A stretch of 64,000 nucleotides of DNA from Flavobacteriales bacterium (GTDB lineage: Bacteria > Bacteroidota > Bacteroidia > Flavobacteriales_G > Salibacteraceae). Under the pieces are notes generated by a model. The model saw only the letters and a program-made list of their open reading frames with translations. It did no database searches and had not been told where the DNA came from. Made by a program: the position numbers and the translations under genes. Position 1 is the stretch's first letter, and each line of letters opens with the position of its first letter. The stretch covers positions 70,253 to 134,252 of the forward strand of contig DNTB01000076.1 of the NCBI GenBank assembly GCA_003499525.1, given 5' to 3'. Shown here one piece after another: positions 63,498 to 64,000 of the stretch.

Positions 63498-63533
63498 ACC
63501 ACAGATTTTTTTCTGAAGGTGAATTTAACCCAA

Positions 63534-64000
63534 TTATTCTCCTGATTCCAACTCTGCAATGCGCTCTTGGAGTTGAAGGATGTACAGTGTAAGCTCTTCT
63601 ACCTTCTCCAGCAGAAGGTTGTCCATTTCGCCCAGGTTCATTTCACCGCGCTCACCGAACTCCTCTGCAGAAGGTACTTTGGGTAAATGACCATTATCGT
63701 TGATATACTGTTTGAGGTCGTTTAAGCCCATAAGCTCGTAACCCTCCTTAAATACGTAATCCGGTATCTGATCCGATGCCACCATTACATGTACCTCTCT
63801 TGCCTTAATGGTACCGTCTTGATGTAGCTTAATCTGTCGCTGATGGTCGTTGTCCACAATGGAAACATCTCCTTTAATCGCCAACTTATCGTTATTGGTG
63901 CCGCTGGAACCCAGAGGTTTCAACTCTCCGGAGTTGTACGTAGTGGTAAAACCTATACCTACCGTTCCATCAGCATAAAGAATCAGCGGGCTGATCCAGC
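63534..64000 (-). CDS. C-terminal part of a tail-fibre-like protein, cut by window edge
   Basis: The frame is open to the right edge, so the beginning lies beyond the window; a TTG at 63923 is not a convincing start because the sequence upstream (SPLILYADGTVGIGFTTTYNSG) continues the same repeat style. The visible part has beta-type repeats (DKLAIKGDVSIVDNDHQRQIKL), then PDYVFKEGYELMGLNDLKQYIND and HLPKVPSAEEF, and a coiled-coil end with MDNLLLEKVEELTLYILQLQERIAELE. This end is common in long Bacteroidota surface proteins with phage tail-fibre-like architecture. No signal peptide can be judged. Confidence 0.65.
   Translation of the reverse strand, partial: WISPLILYADGTVGIGFTTTYNSGELKPLGSSGTNNDKLAIKGDVSIVDNDHQRQIKLHQDGTIKAREVHVMVASDQIPDYVFKEGYELMGLNDLKQYINDNGHLPKVPSAEEFGERGEMNLGEMDNLLLEKVEELTLYILQLQERIAELESGE

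Overview
The window looks like a chromosomal segment of a member of the Bacteroidota, most likely a Cytophagales-like marine or soil bacterium. The evidence is the gene order bamA-uppS-porG-like with two skp/ompH genes and murI, the fused murF-alr gene, type IX secretion (T9SS) C-terminal sorting domains, PorV/PorQ-type barrels, a TonB-dependent receptor with a carboxypeptidase-like N-terminal domain, families DUF4271, DUF4296, DUF3098 and DUF6089, promoter-like TAnnTTTG boxes, and the scarcity of Shine-Dalgarno sequences. The phylum is well supported; the order is inference. No rRNA, tRNA, CRISPR array, integrase or intact insertion sequence was seen.

Layout. 1-11.4 kb: a partial gamma-carbonic anhydrase, then an envelope-biogenesis block on the minus strand (murI, two OmpH/Skp chaperones, BamA, UppS, two tandem PorG-like barrels, NadK, a small Omp85-type barrel, a CBS-domain protein), with pdxJ and an alpha/beta hydrolase divergent from it. 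12.1-24.4 kb: a long minus-strand run of exported proteins, namely a T9SS-sorted endonuclease/exonuclease/phosphatase, a large secreted protein with a Ca-binding-like loop, a T9SS-sorted OB-fold protein, an Ig/Fn3-type lipoprotein, a TonB-dependent receptor, a PorV/PorQ-type barrel and a beta-propeller lipoprotein. I consider this the best candidate for a little-described functional unit. 24.5-36 kb: glycosyltransferase, dihydroorotase, tyrS, a LuxE-like protein, an M23 peptidase with an unusual zinc motif, tryptophan 2,3-dioxygenase, rsmI and small conserved proteins. 36-55 kb: tdk, murF-alr, a glycosyltransferase, O-antigen ligase-like protein, S41 protease, rnpA, hemD, a glutaryl-CoA dehydrogenase preceded by a perfect palindrome, a polyprenyl synthase, rlmN, queA, truB, uppP, ftsX and leuS.

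55.1-59.9 kb is an accessory region: a PIG-V-like membrane protein bracketed by 46-bp imperfect direct repeats, a 47-bp fragment of a T9SS sorting domain, a VapBC module, a DUF1778/GNAT module with a clear palindromic operator, two weak hypothetical ORFs, and a repeat-rich non-coding stretch with overlapping hairpins. 59.9-64 kb holds a T9SS-sorted secreted protein, a Cys-containing lipoprotein and the C-terminal part of a tail-fibre-like protein cut by the window edge.

The genes fit together as housekeeping cell-envelope synthesis (peptidoglycan precursors, undecaprenyl carrier, outer-membrane protein insertion) together with T9SS export, interrupted by one accessory locus between leuS and the 893-residue T9SS protein.
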